A stretch of 64,000 nucleotides of DNA from Streptococcus porcinus (GTDB taxonomy: Bacteria; Bacillota; Bacilli; Lactobacillales; Streptococcaceae): NCBI RefSeq assembly GCF_901542335.1, contig NZ_LR594036.1:1674001-1738000 (forward strand), written 5' to 3'. Numbering within the stretch: the stretch's first letter is position 1; every line of letters begins with the position of its first letter. Shown here in pieces: positions 16,066-25,257 of this stretch. A program made the position numbers and the translations under genes. The notes beneath the pieces are model-generated. The model was not told where the DNA came from. It did not search any database and was given only the letters and a program-made list of their open reading frames with translations.

Positions 16066-16368
16066 TTAGTCAGAAAGGGCTTTAACTAAGGAATTAAAGA
16101 GATCTCTGGTAGAGCCATCATATAATACTTCCGTTATTCTATCTTCTATCCCATCTCTAAATTCATAAGTATAAGCTACACCACTAGGATTAACGACACC
16201 AATACGCTTGTTTTCTGTTTGTGGATGTGTTACAGAAAATGATAATTTCCGTTCAACATCAATGGGTACCGTATATTTAAACATGATATCACGTTGACTA
16301 ACTTTACCAACTAAATAACCTAATTGAAAGAAGTTCTCGACTAATTCTGCTAATTCTTCCTCACTCAA
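16066..16368 (-). CDS. Unrecognised 100-aa soluble protein
   Basis: I do not recognise this protein. It has 100 residues, beginning MSEEELAELVENFFQLGYLV, no membrane segment and no cysteine, and it looks like an alpha-beta domain (KLSFSVTHPQTENKRIGVV, then GVAYTYEFRDGIEDR). The start codon is TTG (16366-16368), supported by GGAGG 6-8 nt upstream. It begins 12 bp after the serine hydrolase stop codon on the same strand, so both are probably one transcript. No terminator is evident after it. Confidence 0.7.
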   Translation of the reverse strand: MSEEELAELVENFFQLGYLVGKVSQRDIMFKYTVPIDVERKLSFSVTHPQTENKRIGVVNPSGVAYTYEFRDGIEDRITEVLYDGSTRDLFNSLVKALSD

Positions 16369-16380
16369 ACCACGCCTCCA

Positions 16381-17427
16381 TCAACTTAACTTCCTATATG
16401 TTTTTTCTAGTTCAAACAACATTAAATAGATTAATTGGATACATAACTCTGATTTCCCAACATTATCCGTTGTACCAGTTAGATAAATATCTAGTTGAGG
16501 GCAATAAAATGCGAAAGCTCCTGAGATACCTGAATGCCCTATGAAACTCAAGCGATTTTCTTTATTAAATTGTCCCATTGATATTTTCATGTGACCACCA
16601 CCATATTCAACAGGTGCATAATCTCCCTGAAGAGGGTAATACTCTTGAATGTCTTGCCAATGCTTTTTACTAAACAATTTTCCTTCTATAAATGCTCTGA
16701 TAAAAACCATCAAGTCTTCTGTAGTCGAAATCCCCCCTCCAGCCCCTTGTCCACTGGCTACAATTTTCGGTCTTTCTATATATTCTTTTCCTGTAAAAAG
16801 AGGAGGAATCTTTCCGTATTCACTACTGACAATGTAACTATGTTTTAATCCTAAAGGCTCCATAATATAACGATCCACACAGTCATCTAAAGAAAGCTTA
16901 TAAATAGACTCAATAATGACACCTAAAAGCATAAAATTAATATCTGCATAATAGGCTTGTTGGCTACCGGGAACAAAATGCCCCTCCAATTCTCCCACCC
17001 ACGTAATCATATCTTCTAAATCGTAAGAGAAATCCTCATTAGCAATACGTTTCCTAAGTGAAATTGGTTCTTCATAAAATATATTAGCTAGTCCACTTCG
17101 TTGAAAGAGGAGATCTTTAATGGTAATAAATTCAGTCTGATCATTGCCTAGGATATGGTGAAGATTAATAAGCTTTTCTTTTGGTATGAAATCGGTTACA
17201 ATATTGTCATAATCTAATTTTTTAGAATCAATCAGTTGTAAAACTAGTGTCGTTATCCAAAGTTTGGTAACACTAGCCAATAGAAATAGACTGTCTTTAG
17301 TTATTTCGCCATGTTGGAATTGGGCAATGTCTTCCCCATTCCCTTTTTGAAGTGAAATAATAGCTCTTGGTAATTTATGCCTTGCAACAAAATTTTGAAA
17401 AAGGTGATTTAAATTTTCGTCATTCAC
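16381..17427 (-). CDS. Serine hydrolase, beta-lactamase/esterase (class C-like) family
   Basis: A penicillin-binding-protein-like serine hydrolase of 348 aa. It has the nucleophile motif SVTK (52-55), the second motif in the form YADIN (160-164) in place of the usual YSN, and a late FIGHSGISG segment that may supply the third motif. No signal peptide is visible, so it is probably cytoplasmic, which points to an esterase or peptidase rather than a beta-lactamase. The start has GAGGAG. It is divergent from the LysR gene, with 66 bp between them, a layout often seen for a regulator and a target. Confidence 0.82.
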   Translation of the reverse strand: MNDENLNHLFQNFVARHKLPRAIISLQKGNGEDIAQFQHGEITKDSLFLLASVTKLWITTLVLQLIDSKKLDYDNIVTDFIPKEKLINLHHILGNDQTEFITIKDLLFQRSGLANIFYEEPISLRKRIANEDFSYDLEDMITWVGELEGHFVPGSQQAYYADINFMLLGVIIESIYKLSLDDCVDRYIMEPLGLKHSYIVSSEYGKIPPLFTGKEYIERPKIVASGQGAGGGISTTEDLMVFIRAFIEGKLFSKKHWQDIQEYYPLQGDYAPVEYGGGHMKISMGQFNKENRLSFIGHSGISGAFAFYCPQLDIYLTGTTDNVGKSELCIQLIYLMLFELEKTYRKLS

Positions 17428-17493
17428 TGATAACTCCTCTCAACATAAACATAAACTAATCACTATATAAAATAGATAAATAAAGGATAATTT

Positions 17494-18378
17494 ATGGACA
17501 TCAGACAACTTTCCTATTTTTTGACAATTGCTAAAACGCAAAATTACTCTCATGCATCAAAAATTTTATTTGTATCACAACCTGCCCTAAAACAATCTGT
17601 CTCTAAGATAGAGGAAGAATTTAATACACCATTATTCGTTTATAAGAATCACCGATTGAATTTAACAGATACAGGCCGTATTTTAGTTGAGCGTGGCGAA
17701 CCAATTGTAAAAGCTTTTAACGAACTTATCTTTGATTTACAAAATGCTAATGAGCCTAAACGTCAAGAAATTAGGGTGGGTGTCACTTTTTTAACCATGT
17801 TACAATATATGGATCAAATTTCTCGTTTCATCAGGAAAAATCCTAATATTGATTTAAGAATTATCCAAGAGGGGTCCATGAAATTACAAGAACTTCTCGT
17901 TCAAGAAAAAATTGACATTGGTATCCTATCTTTCCCACAAATTGAACATGATATTATCATTGATCCTGTTGCTGTTAATCACTCTTCCTATTCAGCATCA
18001 TTAGTTGTGCCAAAAGAGCATCCTTTGGCTAACAAAGAAAAAATTACATTTAAAGATTTAAAAGGTTATAATATTGCTAGTCTAAGTGATCATTTTGCAT
18101 TAGGTGAATTTACCAAAAAACGTTGTCGAGAATTTGGCTTTAGTAATCAGGTAATTCTCACACACGATGATTTTGAAATTCTTTTACATAGCTTGGATAA
18201 GCTAGATGCAATTACTATATTACCTAGAGAGCTAGAGGATCTCAGCCCTGTGGAAAATCTTATTTGGATTCCAATTCATGATGTCAATAGTTTATATAAA
18301 CAAGGATTAGCATATCGTAAAAATATGTCAACTAATACAGATGTTATTAGTAAATTTATTGACGCTATTAAGCATTAA
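17494..18378 (+). CDS. LysR-family transcriptional regulator
   Basis: A 294-aa LysR-type regulator: the winged HTH is at residues 1-60 (MDIRQLSYFLTIAKTQNYSH, SKILFVSQPALKQSVSKIEEEF) and the periplasmic-binding-like effector domain is at about 90-290. It lies between the divergent serine hydrolase and the convergent butyrate kinase. Its TAA stop overlaps the butyrate kinase stop. Either the hydrolase or the 2-oxoacid operon could be its target; a LysR-like T-N11-A dyad lies upstream of the latter at 26419-26434. Effector unknown. Confidence 0.9.
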   Translation: MDIRQLSYFLTIAKTQNYSHASKILFVSQPALKQSVSKIEEEFNTPLFVYKNHRLNLTDTGRILVERGEPIVKAFNELIFDLQNANEPKRQEIRVGVTFLTMLQYMDQISRFIRKNPNIDLRIIQEGSMKLQELLVQEKIDIGILSFPQIEHDIIIDPVAVNHSSYSASLVVPKEHPLANKEKITFKDLKGYNIASLSDHFALGEFTKKRCREFGFSNQVILTHDDFEILLHSLDKLDAITILPRELEDLSPVENLIWIPIHDVNSLYKQGLAYRKNMSTNTDVISKFIDAIKH

Positions 18379-19445
18379 CTTTTAGCGGTAAATTCTAAGA
18401 CATGGTAGTCTTCTTCCTTATTTACGACGCGAAGACCGCCAAAGGCTAAAGCTTCAAGCTCGAATTCACCAGGATATGCCTTAAAAGGGCCAATAAATGC
18501 CGTTTTCTCGGCAACTTTTTGACATAAAGCTTCTGAATAAGCCATACCTCCTGTTATACAGACCATATCAATCGAGCCACTAACACTTACCGCTAAGGCA
18601 GCTAAAGTTTTAGCAATCCCTAATGCTAAAGCATCAAAGACTAGTGAAGCCTCTTTATCGCCTTCCTCAATTCTCTTCTCAACTTCTCTTAAATCAGCTG
18701 TATTACATAATGATTGTAATCCAGCTTTTTTTCTGACTAAATAGTTAAATTGGTCAAGGCCGATCTTTTTAATCACTTCAACCATCGCTTTAATTGGTAT
18801 GCCACCTGAACGTTCTGCTGAAAACATGATTTCATCGTCCGAAATAAAGTCAACAATCTGTCCATGTTCATGTCCACTTGCACTAGCGCCTCCTCCAACA
18901 TGAGCAATAACAAGATTAAGCTCATCATAAGACTTTCCTAGATCCTCTGCCACTTTTCGAGCCACAGCTCTCATGTTTAAATGATGTCCAGTTGATGTCC
19001 TCTCAACGCCTTTCAGTCCTGTTATGCGAGAAACATCTCGCATTGAATCAACGGTTACTGGATCATAGATATAGGCAGGTTTATTCTCTCCATATTTTCC
19101 CATCAATGCTTTCGCTAAGTTTGCTCCCATATTTGATGGGTGCTCTAAAACAGGATGATATTCTAAATGGTTAACAAGTTCATCATTTACAAGAATTGCC
19201 CCCGGCTTGACAGGACCAATTAAACCGCCACGGCCGACAGCTACATCAATCTTAGTTACGTCATGTTTGTCAAATAACGCTTCAATATCTTTCAAGCGTA
19301 GCTCAAACTGATCAAATACTTTCTTGAAAACTTCTAGTTCCTGACTAGTATATGTAATTTCTTCTTTCCAAATTAGCTCTTTATCTTCATACATAGCCAC
19401 TTTGGTTGATGTCGCCCCTGGATTAATAGCAATTATTTTTGTCAT
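18375..19445 (-). CDS. buk: Butyrate kinase (branched-chain fatty acid kinase)
   Basis: The enzyme transfers phosphate from butyryl- or isoacyl-phosphate to ADP, making ATP and the free acid. The 356-aa protein belongs to the acetokinase family, with the N-terminal phosphate motif INPGATSTKVAMY (about 6-18), DVAVGRGGLIGPV, and HVGGGASASGHEHG near residue 182. Length matches Buk rather than acetate kinase (about 400 aa). It is the last gene of the seven-gene operon, 10 bp after ptb. Its stop codon overlaps that of the convergent LysR gene, with no terminator between. Confidence 0.93.
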   Translation of the reverse strand: MTKIIAINPGATSTKVAMYEDKELIWKEEITYTSQELEVFKKVFDQFELRLKDIEALFDKHDVTKIDVAVGRGGLIGPVKPGAILVNDELVNHLEYHPVLEHPSNMGANLAKALMGKYGENKPAYIYDPVTVDSMRDVSRITGLKGVERTSTGHHLNMRAVARKVAEDLGKSYDELNLVIAHVGGGASASGHEHGQIVDFISDDEIMFSAERSGGIPIKAMVEVIKKIGLDQFNYLVRKKAGLQSLCNTADLREVEKRIEEGDKEASLVFDALALGIAKTLAALAVSVSGSIDMVCITGGMAYSEALCQKVAEKTAFIGPFKAYPGEFELEALAFGGLRVVNKEEDYHVLEFTAKS

Positions 19446-19455
19446 AAACTTCCCT

Positions 19456-20373
19456 CTACTCTCTATCCTTTGTCATCATGATTTGTGATAATAAAAGTGA
19501 TGCATACTTCTCTTCAAAGCTAGAACTACGAGAAGTTATAATTACTGGAACCTTAGCTCCTATAATTAAGCCTGCCATCTCGGATCCACCGAAAAGAGTT
19601 AGAGATTTAGATGTAATATTCCCTGTCACAATATCTGGAGCAAACAAGATATCAGCATCGCCTTGAATCTTACCTGTATAGTTTTTTTCCTTTACGCTTT
19701 CTGGTGAGAGAGATAAATCAATCGAGAGTGGCCCTTCAACTGTAAAACCTGTCTTACTACTGTAGTCTTTAGCCAATTCAGACTCCAATACTGAGGAAGG
19801 CAATTTGGGAATCAGATTTTCAGCTGCTGATAAGAGGGCAACTTTTAGATGAGAAAGCTTAAGTGAAGCCATAACCCCAACAGCATTTTCAATAACTGTT
19901 TTGGCAGTGTCTTTGTCAGGTTGTAAAACAAGTCCCCCATCTGTTATCGCAATCAATCTATTCAAAGTAGGCATTGATAAAACAGCAACGTGTGACAGAG
20001 TATCTGCTTTACGAATACCTGTTTCCTTGTTAACAACTTCTTTTAAAACTTTACCTGTTGAAATATGTCCCTTTAAGATAGCATCGCCTTTACCCTTTCG
20101 AACAAGCTCAACACCCTTAAAAGCTGCTTCTTGATCATCACCGACCGCAACAATCTCATAAGCATCTTTTGGAATAGTAAACCCTTGTAATTTTTCTTCT
20201 AAGGTAACTTGATCATCAATTAAGTAAGCAAAAACTCTTTTTTCTCTTACTGCACGTTCAATACAAGCTAAAACTTCATCATCCGCTGCCTTTATTGCCA
20301 CAAGATTAATAGGATTATCAACATTTTTTATTTCAGGCCGAGCTTCAAATAATTTATCAATTAATAACGACAT
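19456..20373 (-). CDS. ptb: Phosphate butyryltransferase
   Basis: The enzyme converts acyl-CoA plus phosphate into acyl-phosphate, the substrate of Buk. The 305-aa protein is of the PTA_PTB family, with KGHISTGKVLKEVVNKETGIR (about 100-120) and GDADILFAPDIVTGNITSKSL (about 238-258), the CoA/phosphate-site motifs. It precedes buk by 10 bp. A hairpin with a T-run lies in the 74-bp gap on its upstream side and may lower its expression relative to the dehydrogenase genes. Confidence 0.93.
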   Translation of the reverse strand: MSLLIDKLFEARPEIKNVDNPINLVAIKAADDEVLACIERAVREKRVFAYLIDDQVTLEEKLQGFTIPKDAYEIVAVGDDQEAAFKGVELVRKGKGDAILKGHISTGKVLKEVVNKETGIRKADTLSHVAVLSMPTLNRLIAITDGGLVLQPDKDTAKTVIENAVGVMASLKLSHLKVALLSAAENLIPKLPSSVLESELAKDYSSKTGFTVEGPLSIDLSLSPESVKEKNYTGKIQGDADILFAPDIVTGNITSKSLTLFGGSEMAGLIIGAKVPVIITSRSSSFEEKYASLLLSQIMMTKDRE

Positions 20374-20385
20374 TTTTTCTCCTAA

Positions 20386-20439
20386 CTAAAAAATGGGATG
20401 CTTACATTTAGTTGACAAGGAGTGAACTCTAACATCCCA
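20386..20439 (-). terminator. Hairpin with T-run inside the operon, upstream of ptb
   Basis: On the minus strand TGGGATG (20433-20439) pairs with CATCCCA (20394-20400), with an inner TTAG/CTAA pairing, followed by ATTTTTT. It lies after the carrier gene and before the ptb ribosome binding site. It could be a leaky terminator or an RNA-processing hairpin. Confidence 0.55.
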
Positions 20440-20447
20440 ATTTACCA

Positions 20448-21497
20448 CTAAATATCAAGTTTATAGTCTTCTGGTTTTACTAGATGTAGAACATTCATAA
20501 AGAGATGTTTAAATAAAAAACCAAATGCTACTGGACCACCAATAAAGACTAATAAAGCACTCAAAATATTCATTGCTGACCAGCCGCCCTTTACAAGATT
20601 TAAATGGTTAATTGGACCTACTAAACCACTAAAACCAAATCCAGCACTCATCGGTGTACCTTTGATATTAAAGAGGTAAGCCAGTATTCCACAAGCAGCT
20701 GCTGAGCATATAATAGGTAATAAGGTTTTAGGATTCTTAACCCAAACAGGCATTGAAATCTTTGGAGAGCCAATGAAATGGGCAATTGCTGTGCCATGGG
20801 TATTAACACTCCAACCAAGAATAGCAAAGCCAAATCCTGTTGCACAGATACCTACATTTGCAGCACCTGAACCTATTCCAGTTAGTGATATAGCAAGGGC
20901 AATCCCTACTGTTGTGATAGGAGTAACAATTAAGAAACCAAAAACAATCGCCAACAAGATACACATAATCAGTGGTTGTAAAGTGAGCAATTGGGCAACT
21001 CCTATACCAATCAGCTTCGTAATCATTGAGACATAGGGAAGGAGAAAACGTCCAATCAAACCAACTACTAACATCATAAGTGGCGGAATAACTAAAATAG
21101 TATAAGCTTTCAAACTATTTCCCACTAACAAGATAAAACCTGCTCCAATAGCAGCAGTAATCATCATGTTAATGATGTCCCCAGTACCCTGCATCATAAT
21201 CATGCCATTCTTGGCTGAAATAGCACCTGAGGCAAAAAGTGTTGCTAAACCAAGAGATGCTGATTGTATGGGATTGAATTTAAAATTCATACCAACCATG
21301 ACACCACAAACCAAGCCCATTACTGAGTTGGACATACCTAGTCCCCATACTAATGGCTTTAAAAAGGGTAATGAAGGTACTAGTGATTTCACTAATTCGG
21401 AAAGTAAGGCTCCCGGAATGAGCACAACTACCGCTCCAAGCGCAATTCCATTTAAAACATTCATGGTGAATGCTTTTGCTGTTAATTTATTTTCCAT
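20448..21497 (-). CDS. PTS EIIC-like (PTS_EIIC_2 family) membrane carrier
   Basis: A 349-aa integral membrane protein with about ten hydrophobic segments and glycine-rich loops (GMSNSVMGLVCGVMVGMNF, GFGFSGLVGPINHLN). It resembles the PTS transporter IIC family 2 proteins that have no linked EIIA/EIIB domain. No PTS phosphorylation domain is encoded nearby, so it may work as a stand-alone carrier. Its position between the E3 and ptb genes suggests transport of a 2-oxoacid substrate, an amino-acid precursor or the acid product. That is inference from context; the substrate is unknown. Confidence 0.75.
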   Translation of the reverse strand: MENKLTAKAFTMNVLNGIALGAVVVLIPGALLSELVKSLVPSLPFLKPLVWGLGMSNSVMGLVCGVMVGMNFKFNPIQSASLGLATLFASGAISAKNGMIMMQGTGDIINMMITAAIGAGFILLVGNSLKAYTILVIPPLMMLVVGLIGRFLLPYVSMITKLIGIGVAQLLTLQPLIMCILLAIVFGFLIVTPITTVGIALAISLTGIGSGAANVGICATGFGFAILGWSVNTHGTAIAHFIGSPKISMPVWVKNPKTLLPIICSAAACGILAYLFNIKGTPMSAGFGFSGLVGPINHLNLVKGGWSAMNILSALLVFIGGPVAFGFLFKHLFMNVLHLVKPEDYKLDI

Positions 21498-21508
21498 TTT
21501 CTATTCCT

Positions 21509-22921
21509 CTATTGATGAATTCCGTGTCCTAGTAGGATTTCACTTGTATCCATAATCGTTTCAGCTAAACTTGGGTGATTATGAATGGTTAGTGTAATAT
21601 CTTCAGCTGTTAATAAATTTTCAATAGCTAAAGTTATTTCTGCAACTAACTCACTCACGCCAGGACCTACTAATTGGGCACCAATAATTCTATTATCCTT
21701 TTTATCTGAAATTAAACGAACAAAACCTTCAGGATTTGCCATTGAAAGAGCACGACCGTTGCTTGCAAATCTAAATGTTGCAACTTTTGCATCGATACCA
21801 GCTTCTTTCGCGGCAGCTTTGGTCATACCTACTGTTGCAATTTCTGGTTGTGTATAAGCAACTGTTGGGATAACAAGATAGTCTGCAGTAACACCCTCAA
21901 CTTGGGCAATAGCTTCGGCGGCTACCTTAGCTTCAAAAGAAGCCTTGTGAGCTAAAGCTGGACCAGCTGTAATGTTACCAATAGCATAAATATGTTTCAC
22001 TTGAGTTTGCATTTGTTCATTAACGGGAATGAGACCTCTCTCGTCTAAGTCTAAACCAGCAAGTTCAATGGAAACATTGTCAGTGTTTGGACGACGGCCA
22101 ACAAGGACCGCAACTTTATCAGCAGTGATTTTCTCTTCTTTATCCCCATTTTGGTAGAATAGATCAATCCCTTGAGCTGTTTTTTCGTAACGAGAAGCTT
22201 TAGCACCCGTAATAATGGTCATACCTAGCTGCGCTGCTTGATCAAGAACTGGTTTCACTAAATCAGCCTCAAACCCACCTAATACACGGTCCATGCCTTC
22301 CAAAATAGTTACGTGGCTGCCAAGATTAGCATAAGCCATAGCTAATTCCATACCGATATAACCACCACCAATGATGGCTAATTCTTTAGGTATCTCTTGC
22401 AAATTTAGGAGACCAGTTGAATCAAGAATATCTTCTCCAAATGGAAAAGCTTTTAATTCAATTGGACGACTTCCTAAAGCGAGAATCACGTTTTTAAAGC
22501 GGTAAGCTTCACCTAAACCATCTTCTGGCGTTACAAAAACGGTATCTTTGGAAACAAAGTGCGCTTCACCTTTAACAATAGTCACTTTATTCTTTTTCAA
22601 TAAAGTTTCAACACCCATTGTTAGTTTAGAAACAACTTGACTGTCTTTCCAAGCTTGTGCTTTGGCAAAATCTAGACTAGTTTCACCAAAACTTAATCCA
22701 TATGGCGATGCCATTTTACTATGGGCATAATCATGACCAACTTGTATTAAGGCTTTAGAAGGAATACAACCAACGTTTAAACACGCGCCACCAATATTTC
22801 CTTTTTCGATGATAACAACTTTTTGCCCCAGTTGGGCTGCACGAATAGCTGCTACATAGCCCCCAGGACCTGAACCGATTACAATAGTTTCTACTTCATT
22901 TGTATATCCACCTACTACCAT
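21509..22921 (-). CDS. lpdA: Dihydrolipoyl dehydrogenase (E3)
   Basis: E3 reoxidises the dihydrolipoamide of the E2 subunit and passes electrons to NAD+. The 470-aa flavoprotein has the FAD motif GSGPGGYVAAIRAA (about 17-30), the redox disulfide GGACLNVGCIPSK (C47 and C52), the NAD motif GGGYIGMELA and the C-terminal active-site HNHPSLAET. There is no N-terminal lipoyl domain, unlike the longer E3 of several streptococcal PDH operons. It lies 4 bp after the E2 gene and 11 bp before the carrier gene. Confidence 0.96.
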   Translation of the reverse strand: MVVGGYTNEVETIVIGSGPGGYVAAIRAAQLGQKVVIIEKGNIGGACLNVGCIPSKALIQVGHDYAHSKMASPYGLSFGETSLDFAKAQAWKDSQVVSKLTMGVETLLKKNKVTIVKGEAHFVSKDTVFVTPEDGLGEAYRFKNVILALGSRPIELKAFPFGEDILDSTGLLNLQEIPKELAIIGGGYIGMELAMAYANLGSHVTILEGMDRVLGGFEADLVKPVLDQAAQLGMTIITGAKASRYEKTAQGIDLFYQNGDKEEKITADKVAVLVGRRPNTDNVSIELAGLDLDERGLIPVNEQMQTQVKHIYAIGNITAGPALAHKASFEAKVAAEAIAQVEGVTADYLVIPTVAYTQPEIATVGMTKAAAKEAGIDAKVATFRFASNGRALSMANPEGFVRLISDKKDNRIIGAQLVGPGVSELVAEITLAIENLLTAEDITLTIHNHPSLAETIMDTSEILLGHGIHQ

Positions 22922-22925
22922 GCTA

Positions 22926-24266
22926 TTACCCCTCTGCTAACAATAAATCTGGATCGCTTAGGTAAGACTTAAGCAAGTTAATAGCTTGTTGCGCATAAAC
23001 ACCGTCAATTGCGCGATGGTCGAATGCGAAAGAAATTTTCATGACATTCTTCAATACTGGATTACCTTCTGCATCAGGCATAAAGATTTTATCAATACGA
23101 CCAACGTTCAAGATAGCAATCTCTGGTAAATTAATAATTGGTGTTGACCAAACGCCTGCTGTTGCCGCAGCACCAACGTTTGTTACTGAGATCGATCCTT
23201 TGCCCATATCGGCTGTTCCAAGTTTACCATCACGCGCTTTTTGTGAAATCTCAGAAATTTCTTCTGCAATATCAAATAGGCTCTTACGTTCAGCGTTACG
23301 AATCATTGGTACCATTAAGCCACGAGGTGTGTCTGTTGCAACACCAATATTGTAATATTGATGGCGACTGATTTCGTTTTTATCCATATCAATGGATACG
23401 TTTAAGTCTGGGAAGCGCTTTAACATTGCTACTAATGCTTTCACCAAGTATGGTGTGAAGGTCAATTTAATACCTTTTTCTGCTGCGATGACTTTCATCT
23501 TATTGCGGTGAGCGACAAGGGCATCAACTTCTGCTTGATCAAAAACTGTAACTTGTGCAACTTCGCTTGAGCTTTTCGCTAAAGCATCTGCAATCGTCCG
23601 ACGGATTGCTGGCATTTTTTCTACCACTTCTGCAAACTCTTCATTTGTCACTTTTGGTGCGGCTACTGCTTTTTCTTCAGTAACTCCTTCATGCACTTCT
23701 GATGTTTGTTCTTGGACTTGTGCTACCTGTGTTGCTCCGCCATTTGCCAAGAAATTATCGACATCTTCCATAGTGATTTTGCCATTGTTTCCACTGCCCT
23801 TTACTAAACGTAAATCAACATCTTTTGAGCGTGCATATTTACGAACGCGTGGTACAGCAAGAAGACGCACATCAACTGAAGAATCTACTTGAACGACCGT
23901 TGTTTGTTTTGGAGCTTCTGCGTCTGATTTTTCTTCAATAGAAGCTTCTGCTTTTGGAGTTGATACTGAAACTTGATCTTGGCTTGAAGCTGAATTATTT
24001 CCACCAGCCAAGTATTCTTTTAATTCTTCTTCAGTCTCAGCGATGTCAGCAATTGGTTCACCAACAATTCCAGTATCTCCTGCTTCAACATAGATTTTTG
24101 CGAGGTAACCAGATATTGGACTAGGTAATTCAACAACAGCTTTATCACTCTCAATTTCTAATAATGTCTCATCTTCGGTAACCTTATCACCTACATTTGC
24201 AGTCCATGACATGATGACACTTTCATGAGTGCCTTCCCCAGCATCAGGTAATATATATTGATACAT
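22926..24266 (-). CDS. 2-oxoacid dehydrogenase E2 (dihydrolipoamide acyltransferase)
   Basis: This is the core acyltransferase of the complex. The 446-aa protein has a single lipoyl domain (1-80, lipoyl lysine K42 in EIESDKAVVELP) and an acidic, alanine-rich linker. A peripheral-subunit binding domain follows (about 136-172, VPRVRKYARSKDVDL), then a second linker and the catalytic domain (about 215-446) with the SFAFDHRAIDG active-site motif. It lies 12 bp after the E1 beta gene. The acyl group cannot be fixed from sequence alone: acetyl, isobutyryl or isovaleryl are all possible. Confidence 0.92.
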   Translation of the reverse strand: MYQYILPDAGEGTHESVIMSWTANVGDKVTEDETLLEIESDKAVVELPSPISGYLAKIYVEAGDTGIVGEPIADIAETEEELKEYLAGGNNSASSQDQVSVSTPKAEASIEEKSDAEAPKQTTVVQVDSSVDVRLLAVPRVRKYARSKDVDLRLVKGSGNNGKITMEDVDNFLANGGATQVAQVQEQTSEVHEGVTEEKAVAAPKVTNEEFAEVVEKMPAIRRTIADALAKSSSEVAQVTVFDQAEVDALVAHRNKMKVIAAEKGIKLTFTPYLVKALVAMLKRFPDLNVSIDMDKNEISRHQYYNIGVATDTPRGLMVPMIRNAERKSLFDIAEEISEISQKARDGKLGTADMGKGSISVTNVGAAATAGVWSTPIINLPEIAILNVGRIDKIFMPDAEGNPVLKNVMKISFAFDHRAIDGVYAQQAINLLKSYLSDPDLLLAEG

Positions 24267-24278
24267 CCTGTCTCCTCC

Positions 24279-25256
24279 CTAGAAATTTACAGTTTCTTTA
24301 GCTTTTGCAACGATATCTTCAACACTTGGCATCCAATCTTCTTCAGCAAGACCAAATGGGAAGATGGTGTCTGGAGCAGTAACGCGTCCAAGAGGAGCAT
24401 CCAAATCCATAAAATTACGTTCACTGATTTCAGACATGATTTGTCCAGCAGTACCAGCTTGACGTTGTGCTTCTTGAAGAACAATTGCCCGATGTGTTTT
24501 AGCAACAGAAGCTTGGATAGTTTCATAGTCAACTGGTGACACAGTACGTAAGTCTACAACTTCAGCACTGATGCCTTCTTTTTCTAATTCTTCAGCAGCT
24601 TGAAGGGCTAATTGAACCATTAATCCGTAACCAATTAAAGTAACGTCAGAACCTTCACGAACAACATTTGCTTTATCAAGAGGAACAGTGTAGTAACCTT
24701 CTGGAACTTCATCTTTAACAGTACGGTAAAGACGTAAATGTTCTAGGAAGAAGACTGGATCTTCAGATTCAATAGCAGCAATCATTAATCCTTTTGCATC
24801 ATAAGCAGATGAAGGGATAACGACACGAAGTCCTGGAATTTGAGATAGAAAACCTTCTAAACTATCAGAATGCAATTCGGGCGTATGAACGCCACCACCA
24901 TAAGGAGCGCGGATAGTAATTTGAGCACTACGGGTGCCACCTGAACGGTAGCGTTGACGAGGAATTTGCGCAATTAAAGCGTCCATAGCTTCTACAATGA
25001 AACCTGAAAACTGCATTTCCGGAATAGGTAAGAAACCTTCTTGAGCAAGACCTACAGACATTTGAAGAATCCCAGATTCAGCAAGTGGTGTATCAAAAAC
25101 GCGATTTTCACCGAATTCTTCTTGCATTCCTGCAGTGATACGGAAAACCCCACCATTTTTACCGACATCTTCACCAAAAATTAAGGCATTGTCATGTTTT
25201 TTCATCACTTCACGCAACCCCTCTGTAACGGCTTGTGCTAATGTTAAAACTGGCAT
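24279..25256 (-). CDS. 2-oxoacid dehydrogenase E1 beta subunit
   Basis: The beta subunit of the thiamine-diphosphate-dependent decarboxylase. The preferred start is the ATG giving MPVLTLAQAVTEGLREVM, since AGGAGG lies 8 nt before it and an upstream start would overlap the E1 alpha stop; the product is 325 aa. Family features are ALIFGEDVGKNGGVFRITAG (about 20-39), RAPYGGGVHTPELHSDSLEG and the VVDLRTVSPVD segment of the C-terminal domain. The gap to E1 alpha is 1 bp, so translation is coupled. Confidence 0.93.
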   Translation of the reverse strand: MPVLTLAQAVTEGLREVMKKHDNALIFGEDVGKNGGVFRITAGMQEEFGENRVFDTPLAESGILQMSVGLAQEGFLPIPEMQFSGFIVEAMDALIAQIPRQRYRSGGTRSAQITIRAPYGGGVHTPELHSDSLEGFLSQIPGLRVVIPSSAYDAKGLMIAAIESEDPVFFLEHLRLYRTVKDEVPEGYYTVPLDKANVVREGSDVTLIGYGLMVQLALQAAEELEKEGISAEVVDLRTVSPVDYETIQASVAKTHRAIVLQEAQRQAGTAGQIMSEISERNFMDLDAPLGRVTAPDTIFPFGLAEEDWMPSVEDIVAKAKETVNF

Positions 25257-25257
25257 C

